A stretch of DNA of 64,000 bases, from positions 34,760 through 98,759 of the forward strand of contig JACJXD010000009.1 of the NCBI GenBank assembly GCA_020636845.1, given 5' to 3'. The translations under genes were made by a program, and so were the position numbers. Positions 1-7,706 of this stretch are shown piece by piece; position 1 is the first letter of the stretch, and each line of letters opens with the position of its first letter. Origin of the DNA: Bacteroidales bacterium. Its GTDB lineage: Bacteria > Bacteroidota > Bacteroidia > Bacteroidales > Tenuifilaceae. The notes beneath the pieces were generated by a model. That model worked only from the letters and a program-made list of their open reading frames with translations, was not told where the DNA came from and ran no database searches.

Positions 1-720
1 AAAGACATAATCATTAGTACGATATTTATTGCTTAACCAAGTCGATAATATAAATTTACTTCCAGAGCCAACTAACCCTTTATGTAAAAACTTTTCTTCT
101 TCTTCCGACCAAGAATCAAAATAATCAACGTGCCGACCAATATATGGAGGGTCTGCATAAACGAAATCCGACGATTTCAATTCTGAAAGTGTTTGTTTAA
201 AATCTTGTTCTTTAAATTCATAGTCTCCCAATTCAATAATTTGAGAAATCATTTTAACTTGATTTGATATTTTCGTAATTAATGCTTGTGCAAATCGATT
301 TGGTTTTCTACAAAAAGGCACATTAAACCCACCTTTTTTATTAAAACGCATCATTCCATTAAAACACGATCGACTTAAAAAAAGGAAATCTAACGGATTC
401 CCTTTTTCGTTAAATCTGTCTCTTACAATATAATAATGATCTCCGTTTGTATCTAATAATTTCTGTCCTTCTTCTGTGAGAAAATGTTTTACGATTCCAC
501 TTGTTATCTCTTTACGTTGTATTGCTTTATAGAAATTTATTAAATGGGGATTGTTATCGCATAACAACGCTTTTTTAGGTTTAATGTTGAAAGCTACAAC
601 CCCAGTACCCATGAATGGCTCAACCCATCTGTCATATTCAATTCTTTGTGTGTTGACATTAATCCATTCAACCAATTTAGTTTTTATTCCTTGTGATTTT
701 ATAGGCGGAACTATCAACAT
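1..720 (-). CDS. DNA adenine-N6 methyltransferase, M.EcoRV-like (partial)
   Basis: This is the N-terminal 240 codons of a D12-class adenine methyltransferase; the 3' end lies beyond the left edge. The SAM-binding motif PFMGTG is at residues 35-40 and the catalytic DPPY at 190-193, followed by IGRHVDYF. The opening VPPIKSQGIKTKLV and the stretch NRFAQA..TKISNQV match M.EcoRV as I remember it. The family methylates adenine in a short palindrome and protects host DNA from its partner nuclease. The ATG overlaps the stop of the upstream endonuclease gene as TAATG, which implies translational coupling. M.EcoRV is about 298 residues, so roughly 55-60 are missing here. Specificity for GATATC is inferred from the partner. 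Confidence 0.93.
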   Translation of the reverse strand, partial: MLIVPPIKSQGIKTKLVEWINVNTQRIEYDRWVEPFMGTGVVAFNIKPKKALLCDNNPHLINFYKAIQRKEITSGIVKHFLTEEGQKLLDTNGDHYYIVRDRFNEKGNPLDFLFLSRSCFNGMMRFNKKGGFNVPFCRKPNRFAQALITKISNQVKMISQIIELGDYEFKEQDFKQTLSELKSSDFVYADPPYIGRHVDYFDSWSEEEEKFLHKGLVGSGSKFILSTWLSNKYRTNDYVF

Positions 721-1577
721 TATTCTTTATTTTTTCGTTTGTGCTTAACTGTATTTATTTTTGAAGAATTAATCCCTTTAAATTCAAGAAACTCCGAAAG
801 TTTTGTCATTTTTTTGTACACTCCCTTTTTACTGGAGTCGGGAACTTTTAAAACACCTTGATTTATCCAATATTCGTCAAATATTTTTTCTCCAAGATTG
901 AGAAAAACCCCATTTCCATTTAAAATATCGTCAATATATTGAATACTACCAATATTAGCAGTATTTCCACTTCCTCCTTTATCGCTGGATATTTTCCATT
1001 TTTCTTCTGCAAAAAACATAAGGTCTTTTATCACAGAATTAATTTTGTCTAAATTTGATAATTTCAAAATTTCTGTTTCATCAATATTAGTTGACAGCGC
1101 TCTAGTGTATAAAATTCCTAAACAGATATGAGCAGAATAATCAGCATAAGGAAATTGAATATTTTTTGTACTTGTGCGTTTTCTGAAATATTCTCCATGA
1201 GAACCAAGTGTAAAGCCATTGCAGAATCCATCATAATCGTCCAAACGATAGGTGGTTTTTATATCAACGGCAAATTTTATTTTGGGATCTGCCTTACTAA
1301 CAAATGATAAATCAGGATACCAATTCTGCATTTCGGCAAGTATAATATCGTATCCATTTTTATTAGCAAATTCTTTAAACTTTGGAAAGAGTTGTATTTC
1401 AAGAATTTTCGAAATTATTTTTGTATCGGAGGAGATAGTATAAATATTCTTTTCAATATCAATAAACCCTTTGACTTTCCAATTTCCAACATTGTCGGAA
1501 ACATATTGGGTGAGTTCAGTTGCAAACTTTTTTAACTTATTCAAAAACTCTTGTTTTATGTTACTCATTTTAGTCAT
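720..1577 (-). CDS. Type II restriction endonuclease, EcoRV family
   Basis: The product (285 aa) aligns by eye with EcoRV. The PD-(D/E)xK site is intact: Glu60, Asp89 (in YPD), Asp105 and Lys107 (in DIKTTY) have the same spacing as EcoRV Glu45, Asp74, Asp90 and Lys92. The DNA-recognition loop at residues 201-211, GGSGNTANIGS, differs from the EcoRV loop at very few positions, so cleavage of GATATC is likely. It is longer than EcoRV (about 245 aa), with an N-terminal extension and a Lys/Arg-rich tail. ATG codons at residues 1 and 4 are both possible starts. The gene is AT-rich compared with the core genes nearby and lies directly upstream of its methylase. No controller gene is visible next to it. 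Confidence 0.93.
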   Translation of the reverse strand: MTKMSNIKQEFLNKLKKFATELTQYVSDNVGNWKVKGFIDIEKNIYTISSDTKIISKILEIQLFPKFKEFANKNGYDIILAEMQNWYPDLSFVSKADPKIKFAVDIKTTYRLDDYDGFCNGFTLGSHGEYFRKRTSTKNIQFPYADYSAHICLGILYTRALSTNIDETEILKLSNLDKINSVIKDLMFFAEEKWKISSDKGGSGNTANIGSIQYIDDILNGNGVFLNLGEKIFDEYWINQGVLKVPDSSKKGVYKKMTKLSEFLEFKGINSSKINTVKHKRKNKE

Positions 1578-1764
1578 TAATATTTATTGCAAGATACAAA
1601 TATTTATGCTTTTATTATTGGAACTGTATCTCGTTAAAATTGTTGTTAATTTGTCAATAAATATTTCAATTTTGCTCTACATAAAAAACATTTTTAGCAT
1701 TAAGGCAAGAATAAAATTCTAGACAAATAGAAACTGCGTTTGCCAACTTGCGGTATCAAAACAA

Positions 1765-2484
1765 CTAAAGGATATCCTTAATTTGAAGAAGTTGCGTAAC
1801 CTCATGGGTTACCCGTTCCCTGTGCTTAATTTTAAACGGGTTAAAGTATATCTGGTCGATTCCAAACTTTCGTGCTCCTAAAATATCAACATCCAACTCG
1901 TCGCCAATCATAATGCTATCCTCCTTTCGGGCATTAACTATGGACAAAGCCTGTCCAAAAGCACGTTTATCGGGTTTATGATAGCCCAACGCTTCGGAAG
2001 TTATAACCCTATCGAAAAAGTTATCCAAATGGCAACGCTTAAGTTTTGGCGTTTGAACCTCGCTAAATCCGTTACTAAGAACATATAAACTATAATTTGG
2101 ATGCAGATATTCGAGAAGTTCCCGAGAGCCCGGAATAGTTGCCGTTTTTAACGGCATTACCTGTAAGTACTCTTCGCCAAGCGTTTTTGCCAGTTTAAGG
2201 TTAGCCTCTCCGTAATCGGACAAGGTCATTTCGAATCTTTTAAAACGAAGAATTTCCTTAGGTAACTCATTTTTACGATACTTAATCCACAGGTAATCGT
2301 TATTTTTAGTGTAGGACTTCATGAAAGCATCGAAGTTGGGAAAGATTAAATCCAACTGATGATCGAAAAAAATATCGTGCAACGCATCGGTCTTATTCTG
2401 CTCAAAATCCCAAATTGTCCTGTCAAGATCTATGAAAATATGCTTATAAGCCTTGGAATTCCTTCTACGTAAAGTCAAAAACAT
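1765..2484 (-). CDS. HAD-family hydrolase, YjjG-like pyrimidine nucleotidase
   Basis: This 239-aa protein has the HAD superfamily motifs in order: DLDRT (nucleophile Asp19, acid/base Asp21), a Ser/Asn loop in VLSNGF, the Lys in HKPDKRAF, and the acidic MIGDELDVDI. The IDLDRTIWDFE opening is typical of the YjjG subfamily of house-cleaning nucleotidases that dephosphorylate non-canonical pyrimidine nucleoside monophosphates. The first dozen residues (basic, before KHIFID) exceed the usual start, so the true start may be later. The gene lies 99 nt after the class-V aminotransferase gene on the same strand. Substrate assignment rests on family resemblance only. Confidence 0.8.
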   Translation of the reverse strand: MFLTLRRRNSKAYKHIFIDLDRTIWDFEQNKTDALHDIFFDHQLDLIFPNFDAFMKSYTKNNDYLWIKYRKNELPKEILRFKRFEMTLSDYGEANLKLAKTLGEEYLQVMPLKTATIPGSRELLEYLHPNYSLYVLSNGFSEVQTPKLKRCHLDNFFDRVITSEALGYHKPDKRAFGQALSIVNARKEDSIMIGDELDVDILGARKFGIDQIYFNPFKIKHRERVTHEVTQLLQIKDIL

Positions 2485-2583
2485 GCTTTGCTATAATAAT
2501 GAATACAAAAAGGTTTACGAATAAGTGCAATAAAAGTTCACCTAAATTTTGAAGCAAAAGTAACATGCCGAATCCAACATGAA

Positions 2584-4044
2584 CTATAGTTCGAAGTGCT
2601 TTTCAACATTTGTCCACAACTCTGCCGCTTCGGGATTTTTATTACAAAACTCATTCGATTTTTTACAGTAAGTATAATCGTCTTTCCACGTTTGTCCGTT
2701 TTTGGCAATTTCCTCCAAAGCATCGGCAATGTACTCCACTTCCTGATCGGTTGTTGTAGGATGAATAGACCAACGAACCCATCCGGGTTTTTGCGAAAAA
2801 TCGCCATGGCTAATCATTTCGGTAATTTTATGCGACTGCTCTTTAGATACATGAAGGAGAAAATGTCCATAAGTACCGGCACAAACGCAACCACCCCGCA
2901 TTTGAATACCAAAACGCTCGCTAAGCAAGGTAACTACAAGGTTGTAATGTAAATTCTCCATGTAAAACGACAAAGCACCCGTGCGCTTAGTACAATTATC
3001 GGCCAGCACGTGCATTCCCGGAATGTTTCTTAAACGACGAAAGGCTATTTCGAACAGTTCTTCCTCGCGCTTGGCAATATTCTCAACGCCCATTTTCTCC
3101 TTAAGTTTTATTGCCAGTGATGAACGAATTGCCTGAAGGAATCCCGGTGTTCCGCCATCTTCCCTACGTTCAATATCGTCGATATACTTATACTCGCCCC
3201 AAGGGTTAGTCCAATCCACGGTTCCTCCTCCGGGTTGATCCGGCACCCGATTCTTGTACAAATGCGAGTTAAAAATTAACACGCCCGAAGACCCCGGGCC
3301 TCCCAAAAACTTATGAGGCGAAAAGAAAATGGCATCGAGCCGTTCCTCAGGATCGGCCGGGTGCATATCGATATCGACATAAGGTGCCGATGCAGCAAAG
3401 TCAACAAAGCACAAGCCACCTACTTCGTGCATAGCGCGAGCCAACTGATGGTACGGAGTTCTAATCCCGGTAACATTGCTACAAGCAGTAAACGAACCTA
3501 TTTTCATTGGTCTGTCGGCATACTGCTTTAGCGTTTTCCTAAGGTTATCGACAGAAACCAGCAAATTTTCGTCGTAATCCACCACCACAACCTCGGCAAT
3601 TGTTTCGTACCAAGAAGTCTGATTGGAATGGTGCTCCATGTGAGTAACAAAAATAACCGGACGTTCCTTTGGGTTTTCAAAAACAAAACTTTTGTTCTTC
3701 AATCCTAATATTCGCTGAAACTTATTAACAGCCGATGTCATCCCAAAACCCGAAGTAACAATAACATCGTCGGGACCAGCATTAACATGCCGTTTTATTT
3801 CCTTCAAGGCATAATGATACGCCTCGGTCATAAACTTTCCCGTATAGCTACTTTCCGTGTGCGTGTTGGCAACAACCGGACCAAACAGGTTTAACATTTT
3901 ATCCTCAATGGGCCTGTACAACCTACCGCTTGCAACCCAATCGACATAAATTAAAGGAAACTCCCCGTAAATAGTACGGTACGTTTTATCGATTCCTACT
4001 ATATTCTTTCTAAACGACGAAAAATACTGTTCCAACTCGCTCAT
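2584..4044 (-). CDS. Aminotransferase class V-fold PLP enzyme (cysteine desulfurase-like)
   Basis: The 486-aa protein has a class-V aminotransferase fold. The PLP Schiff-base lysine is Lys245 in SPHKFLGG, the ring-nitrogen aspartate is Asp215 in CFVDFAASAP, and the THMEHHSN segment corresponds to the conserved His region of NifS/SufS relatives. A Cys-containing loop GGCVCAGTYG lies near the C-terminal domain. The length exceeds SufS (about 400 aa), and no suf/isc genes are adjacent, so a role as the main Fe-S desulfurase is not supported. It starts 16 nt after the HsdR-N-like gene and is probably cotranscribed with it. The substrate is unknown. Confidence 0.75.
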   Translation of the reverse strand: MSELEQYFSSFRKNIVGIDKTYRTIYGEFPLIYVDWVASGRLYRPIEDKMLNLFGPVVANTHTESSYTGKFMTEAYHYALKEIKRHVNAGPDDVIVTSGFGMTSAVNKFQRILGLKNKSFVFENPKERPVIFVTHMEHHSNQTSWYETIAEVVVVDYDENLLVSVDNLRKTLKQYADRPMKIGSFTACSNVTGIRTPYHQLARAMHEVGGLCFVDFAASAPYVDIDMHPADPEERLDAIFFSPHKFLGGPGSSGVLIFNSHLYKNRVPDQPGGGTVDWTNPWGEYKYIDDIERREDGGTPGFLQAIRSSLAIKLKEKMGVENIAKREEELFEIAFRRLRNIPGMHVLADNCTKRTGALSFYMENLHYNLVVTLLSERFGIQMRGGCVCAGTYGHFLLHVSKEQSHKITEMISHGDFSQKPGWVRWSIHPTTTDQEVEYIADALEEIAKNGQTWKDDYTYCKKSNEFCNKNPEAAELWTNVEKHFEL

Positions 4045-4060
4045 ATACTTACTTTTTATG

Positions 4061-4537
4061 TTATTCTATACCATTTATCATCTGGTTATAATCGGGAATT
4101 TGCTCAAGTTGTCTAAACTCCTTTTTATTCCAGTCTATTGCAAAAGCATAATGAACCAACCCATTTGTAACCGCCAAAAACGGCGATTTAAAAAAACTGT
4201 TGTAACGCGCAACCTGCTCTACCGTTTTAGCACCGACTTCAACATCGGGAGCCTTACATTCTACAACCAGCAATGGTTCTCCATTCCGATTAAAGACTAC
4301 TACATCGGCCCGATGGTTTACTCCGTTTACCGAAAAAGACACTTCTACACTCATCAACCCTTTGGGAACACCCTTATAGGTAAAAAAATAACTTATAAGA
4401 TGTTGCCGAACCCACTCCTCCGGAGTTAAAGGCACATACTTTTGCCGGATTGGGTCCAGAATAAAATTCTTTGCGTCCAACCTTTTAAATCTGGCAGAAT
4501 ATGCCGGAAAGTTCAATTTAGGTAAGTTCAATTCCAT
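4061..4537 (-). CDS. Stand-alone HsdR N-terminal-like PD-(D/E)xK domain protein
   Basis: The 158-aa product is essentially one restriction-endonuclease-like domain. Asp78 in RADVVVF and the pair Glu93-x-Lys95 in VVECKAP form a D-Ex(K) active site like that of the type I HsdR N-terminal domain. No helicase, HsdM or HsdS is near. An in-frame ATG exists at 4570, but a TACTTTTG -7 box at 4545-4552 lies between it and the ATG at 4537, so the shorter start is preferred. It is divergent from the amn-holA operon; from memory, proteins of this family often neighbour holA in Bacteroidota, which hints at a housekeeping DNA role rather than restriction. Actual nuclease activity is inferred. Confidence 0.75.
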   Translation of the reverse strand: MELNLPKLNFPAYSARFKRLDAKNFILDPIRQKYVPLTPEEWVRQHLISYFFTYKGVPKGLMSVEVSFSVNGVNHRADVVVFNRNGEPLLVVECKAPDVEVGAKTVEQVARYNSFFKSPFLAVTNGLVHYAFAIDWNKKEFRQLEQIPDYNQMINGIE

Positions 4538-4544
4538 TAGTTGA

Positions 4545-4552
4545 CAAAAGTA
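4545..4552 (-). promoter_or_regulatory. -7 box of the HsdR-N-like gene
   Basis: Read on the minus strand this is TACTTTTG, an exact TAnnTTTG match, ending 7 nt before the ATG at 4537. It predicts a leaderless or near-leaderless mRNA. No clear -33 TTTG is seen at the usual distance. Confidence 0.5.
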
Positions 4553-4583
4553 TAAATTCCCCCGAAACATTATACTACAACTT

Positions 4584-4599
4584 TATTGCTTAAGCAATA
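4584..4599. promoter_or_regulatory. 16-bp perfect palindrome in divergent promoter region
   Basis: TATTGCTTAAGCAATA is its own reverse complement. It sits in the 304-nt gap between two divergent transcription units. Its half-site AAGCAATA recurs at 4669-4676, inside the spacer of the predicted amn promoter. This suggests an operator, but no cognate regulator is evident. Confidence 0.4.
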
Positions 4600-4660
4600 G
4601 TATCCCCTATAGGATATTATTTTCCTAAAACAACAACAAATTATGTTTAAAAACACTATT

Positions 4661-4689
4661 TTTGATTAAAGCAATAAGGTGTATCTTTG
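4661..4689 (+). promoter_or_regulatory. Promoter of the amn-holA operon
   Basis: TTTG at 4661-4664 and TATCTTTG at 4682-4689 are separated by 17 nt, matching the Bacteroidota -33/-7 consensus. The predicted transcript begins near 4696 and leaves a leader of about 145 nt before the ATG at 4842. Nothing else in this intergenic stretch is recognised apart from the palindrome at 4584-4599. Confidence 0.6.
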
Positions 4690-4841
4690 CGCCAATTTTA
4701 TCCAAAATGTTACGTTCTTTTTTCTTTTTCAAAATTTCCAGAATACCAATCGGGTTAAAATTGAAAAACTATTCATCCTCGGGAATAGCATTGCAGGATA
4801 AACACATTAGATGAATATGTCGAAAAATAAAAATAACTATT

Positions 4842-5609
4842 ATGAAAACTAAACAAGAAATTGTAGAAAACTGGCTGCCTCGATACACCGGACAAAAACT
4901 AGAAGATTTTGGAACACACATTTTACTAACCAATTTTAGGGGCTACCTTGAATTCTTTGCGGAACGCTTTAACGTTGAAATTGTAAACCCTAATGCCAAT
5001 ATGCCCTGTGCCACGGCCAACGGAATTACAATGATTGATTTTGGGATGGGAAGCCCCAATGCTGCAACTATAATGGATTTGCTAAGTGCAGTTAAACCCA
5101 AAGCTGTTCTTTTTCTTGGGAAATGCGGTGGTTTAAAGAAAAAAAATAACGTTGGCGATTTTATTCTTCCTATTGCAGCCATTAGGCACGAAGGAACTTC
5201 GAACGACTACCTTCCTGCAGAAGTTCCTGCCCTACCGGCATTTACCCTACAACGCGTAATTTCGTCCACCATAAGAAACCACAACAGGGATTACTGGACA
5301 GGCACCGTTGTTACAGCCAACCGCAGAGTTTGGGAATACGACGAAGAATTTAAGGAATACTTACGCCGTACCAGAGCAATGGCCATGGATATGGAAACTG
5401 CAACAATTTTTACCGTTGGCTTCTACAACGAAATTCCTTCGGGAGCGTTATTACTGGTAACCGACCAGCCTATGATTTCGGAAGGTGTAAAAACCAGCGC
5501 AAGCGACCAAAAGAATGTAAACTTTGTTGAAGACCAAATTTTAATTGGTATTGAATCGCTTACTCGCTTAATTAATAACAGTCAATCCGTAAAACACTTA
5601 CGTTTCTAA
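4842..5609 (+). CDS. amn: AMP nucleosidase (short Bacteroidota type)
   Basis: The 255-aa protein belongs to the nucleoside phosphorylase/nucleosidase fold. Recognisable segments are IDFGMGSPNAAT, VLFLGKCGGLK (phosphate or substrate loop), the GDFILPIAAIRHEGTS strand and AMDMETATIF, whose Met-Glu pair binds the ribose. It is predicted to hydrolyse AMP to adenine and ribose-5-phosphate in the cytosol. It lacks the extra N-terminal domain of the E. coli enzyme (about 480 aa), as is usual for the Bacteroidota form. It is the first gene of an operon and ends 3 nt before holA. Confidence 0.88.
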   Translation: MKTKQEIVENWLPRYTGQKLEDFGTHILLTNFRGYLEFFAERFNVEIVNPNANMPCATANGITMIDFGMGSPNAATIMDLLSAVKPKAVLFLGKCGGLKKKNNVGDFILPIAAIRHEGTSNDYLPAEVPALPAFTLQRVISSTIRNHNRDYWTGTVVTANRRVWEYDEEFKEYLRRTRAMAMDMETATIFTVGFYNEIPSGALLLVTDQPMISEGVKTSASDQKNVNFVEDQILIGIESLTRLINNSQSVKHLRF

Positions 5610-5612
5610 ACA

Positions 5613-6647
5613 ATGGCAAAAAAAAGCACACTGGACAGCTTTAACCAAATAATTGAGGAACTTAAAAATAAGATATTTAAGCCCATCTACTTTCTTATTG
5701 GAGATGAGGCTTACTATATTGACAAAATATCCGATTTTATTGCTGAAAATGTGCTTAACGAAACCGATAAGGCATTTAATCAAACCATTGTTTACGGCCG
5801 CGACGTCTCGATTGCCGATATAATAAATAATTCGCGACGCTTCCCAATGACGGCAAACAACCAAGTGGTTATTGTTAAGGAAGCACAAAACGTAAAGAAT
5901 TTATCCGAACTTGAAATCTACTTAAAAGCACCGCAGCCCACAACGTTGTTGGTGATTTGCTATAAGGAAGATTCCGGGAAAAAAGCAGGATCGAAAATCA
6001 CCTCGATGGGATCACAAATTCGCCAAAAAGGCGTTTACTTCGAATCGAAAAGGTTATACGATTATCAGATTCCCGACTGGATAGTTCTTTACCTTAGTCA
6101 AAAAAACATCAAAATTGATGTACACGCGGCCACACTGCTTACCGAATACCTCGGAAACGACCTAAGTAAGATTGCCAACGAACTTGAAAAGTTAATAATA
6201 ACTCTTCCCGAAGGAAATCCCGTGATTACCGCACAAAATGTGGAAAAAAACATTGGAATAAGTAAGGAGTTTAACCGTTTTGAACTTACCAAAGCCCTGG
6301 GCGAAAAAGACTCGCTAAAAGCATTCCGCATTGCCGACTACTTTGCACATAATCCAAATTCCAACCCATACGTGTTAACCATTTCGGCTATTCACCAATA
6401 CTTCCTAAAGATTTTCAAATTTCACTACCTTCGGGATAAAGGTAAAGATGCCGTTGCAAAGGAGTTTAGAGTACACCCGTTTTTTGTTAACGAGTACATT
6501 AATGCGGCCAAGCGATATCCTCCAAAAAAATGCTTTGTAATTTTGGGATTACTTCGCGAATACGACATGAGGGGAAAAGGCGTAAATAACAACTCTACCG
6601 ATCACGGAGAATTGCTTCGTGAACTAATTTTTAAAATACTAAACTGA
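5613..6647 (+). CDS. holA: DNA polymerase III subunit delta
   Basis: The 344-aa length and sequence pattern fit HolA: an N-terminal segment KPIYFLIGDEAYYIDKISDFI, the AQNVKNLSELEIYLKAP-type region followed by TLLVICYKED, and a C-terminal helical collar domain with LGNDLSKIANELEKLII and LRELIFKIL. The delta subunit is the part of the clamp loader that opens the sliding clamp. It lies 3 nt after amn and 2 nt before the rhomboid gene, so the genes are probably cotranscribed. The neighbouring divergent HsdR-N-like gene is consistent with this locus in relatives. Confidence 0.88.
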   Translation: MAKKSTLDSFNQIIEELKNKIFKPIYFLIGDEAYYIDKISDFIAENVLNETDKAFNQTIVYGRDVSIADIINNSRRFPMTANNQVVIVKEAQNVKNLSELEIYLKAPQPTTLLVICYKEDSGKKAGSKITSMGSQIRQKGVYFESKRLYDYQIPDWIVLYLSQKNIKIDVHAATLLTEYLGNDLSKIANELEKLIITLPEGNPVITAQNVEKNIGISKEFNRFELTKALGEKDSLKAFRIADYFAHNPNSNPYVLTISAIHQYFLKIFKFHYLRDKGKDAVAKEFRVHPFFVNEYINAAKRYPPKKCFVILGLLREYDMRGKGVNNNSTDHGELLRELIFKILN

Positions 6648-6649
6648 CC

Positions 6650-7267
6650 ATGACTATTTTTATTGTTGCAATTACAGCCATAGTGTCGTTTGCTGCATTC
6701 AACAATAACTCGTTAATGCAAAGGTTACTGCTTAGTCCCTATCTTGTTTTCAAAAACAAGCAATGGTATCGACTGGTTAGCCACGTTTTTGTGCATGTCG
6801 ATTTTATGCACTTACTGGTTAACATGATTGTGTTTCTCTCATTTGGACTGGCAGCCGAAAATATCCTAGGACAACTAAAAGGAGCGGGAATTATAAGTAG
6901 CACAACTCTTCATTTCCTTATTCTTTACTTTGGAGGTGCGGTTATATCCACGTTAACCACACTCAGAAAGCACAAGGACGATTACTACTATCAAAGTGTA
7001 GGAGCATCGGGCGCAGTATCGGGAGTTATAATGTTTTGCATTTTTTTTAACCCACTCGACAAATTATACTTCATGGCATTTTTGCCAATACCCGGGATAG
7101 TATTTGCCATAGCATACCTTATATATTCGCAGTATATGCGAAAAAAGGGAACCGATAACATTAACCACGACGCACACTTTGCCGGCGCCGTTTTCGGCTT
7201 TGTTTATCCTATACTTATCGATCCCAAACTATTCCTTTTCTTTTTAAGGCAAATCGGGCTGATGTAA
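6650..7267 (+). CDS. Rhomboid-family intramembrane serine protease
   Basis: This 205-aa hydrophobic protein has the rhomboid catalytic dyad: Ser120 in the GASG motif (QSVGASGAVSG) and His176 in HDAHFAGAVFG. The N-terminal HVFVHVDFMHLLVNM segment matches the conserved His/Asn region of TM2 that stabilises the oxyanion. About six membrane helices fit the sequence. It should cleave membrane-protein helices within the inner membrane; the substrates are unknown. It starts 2 nt after holA and is followed 6 nt later by the Nudix gene. Confidence 0.9.
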   Translation: MTIFIVAITAIVSFAAFNNNSLMQRLLLSPYLVFKNKQWYRLVSHVFVHVDFMHLLVNMIVFLSFGLAAENILGQLKGAGIISSTTLHFLILYFGGAVISTLTTLRKHKDDYYYQSVGASGAVSGVIMFCIFFNPLDKLYFMAFLPIPGIVFAIAYLIYSQYMRKKGTDNINHDAHFAGAVFGFVYPILIDPKLFLFFLRQIGLM

Positions 7268-7273
7268 CACAAC

Positions 7274-7705
7274 ATGCAAGCAAAAGTAACCATACTTGAC
7301 GCATCGTTAGCAGTAAACCAAACCTTAGTCTCCATCATGGCAAAAGCCAATAATGGGTGGATTTGGGTGATGAACAAATCTCGAGATTCTTGGGAACTTC
7401 CCGGAGGGCACATTGAAAAAGGGGAAACACCCATTGATGCTGCCAAACGGGAACTTTATGAGGAAACCGGAGCCGTAAATTTTTCCATTCACCCCCTTTT
7501 TAACTACACAATAGAATCGGATTTGGGAATCAGCGTTGGAAAAATCTTCTTTGCCAAAATCAAAGAGTTAGGAGAACTGCCCCCTTTTGAAATTAAAAAA
7601 ATTGATTTCTTTGATTATCCGCCTCAAAAGTTGACATACCAAAACTTACAGGTTGATCTTTACCAAAAAGCCCTTAACTTTCCAAAACTTATTGAACTGC
7701 TGTAA
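7274..7705 (+). CDS. Nudix hydrolase
   Basis: The 143-aa protein contains a complete Nudix box (GX5EX7REUXEEXGU) starting at Gly45: GHIEKGE, then RELYEETGA ending at residue 67. The general reaction is hydrolysis of a nucleoside diphosphate linked to another moiety, with divalent metal bound by the box glutamates. The ELPGGHIE context recalls MutT/8-oxo-dGTPase relatives, but the substrate cannot be assigned. Its stop is separated by one base from the ATG of the class-IV aminotransferase. Confidence 0.88.
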   Translation: MQAKVTILDASLAVNQTLVSIMAKANNGWIWVMNKSRDSWELPGGHIEKGETPIDAAKRELYEETGAVNFSIHPLFNYTIESDLGISVGKIFFAKIKELGELPPFEIKKIDFFDYPPQKLTYQNLQVDLYQKALNFPKLIELL

Positions 7706-7706
7706 T

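Noticed and set aside
1471..1722. 83-codon plus-strand frame as a possible restriction controller gene
   Set aside because: No helix-turn-helix pattern; it is hydrophobic and mostly antisense to the endonuclease gene.
4538..4570. Longer start for the HsdR-N-like gene (ATG at 4570)
   Set aside because: The exact -7 box at 4545-4552 lies inside this extension, so the mRNA would not include it.
7653..7706. Longer start for the class-IV aminotransferase
   Set aside because: It lies within the Nudix gene and adds residues not found in the family; the ATG at 7707 fits the family start.
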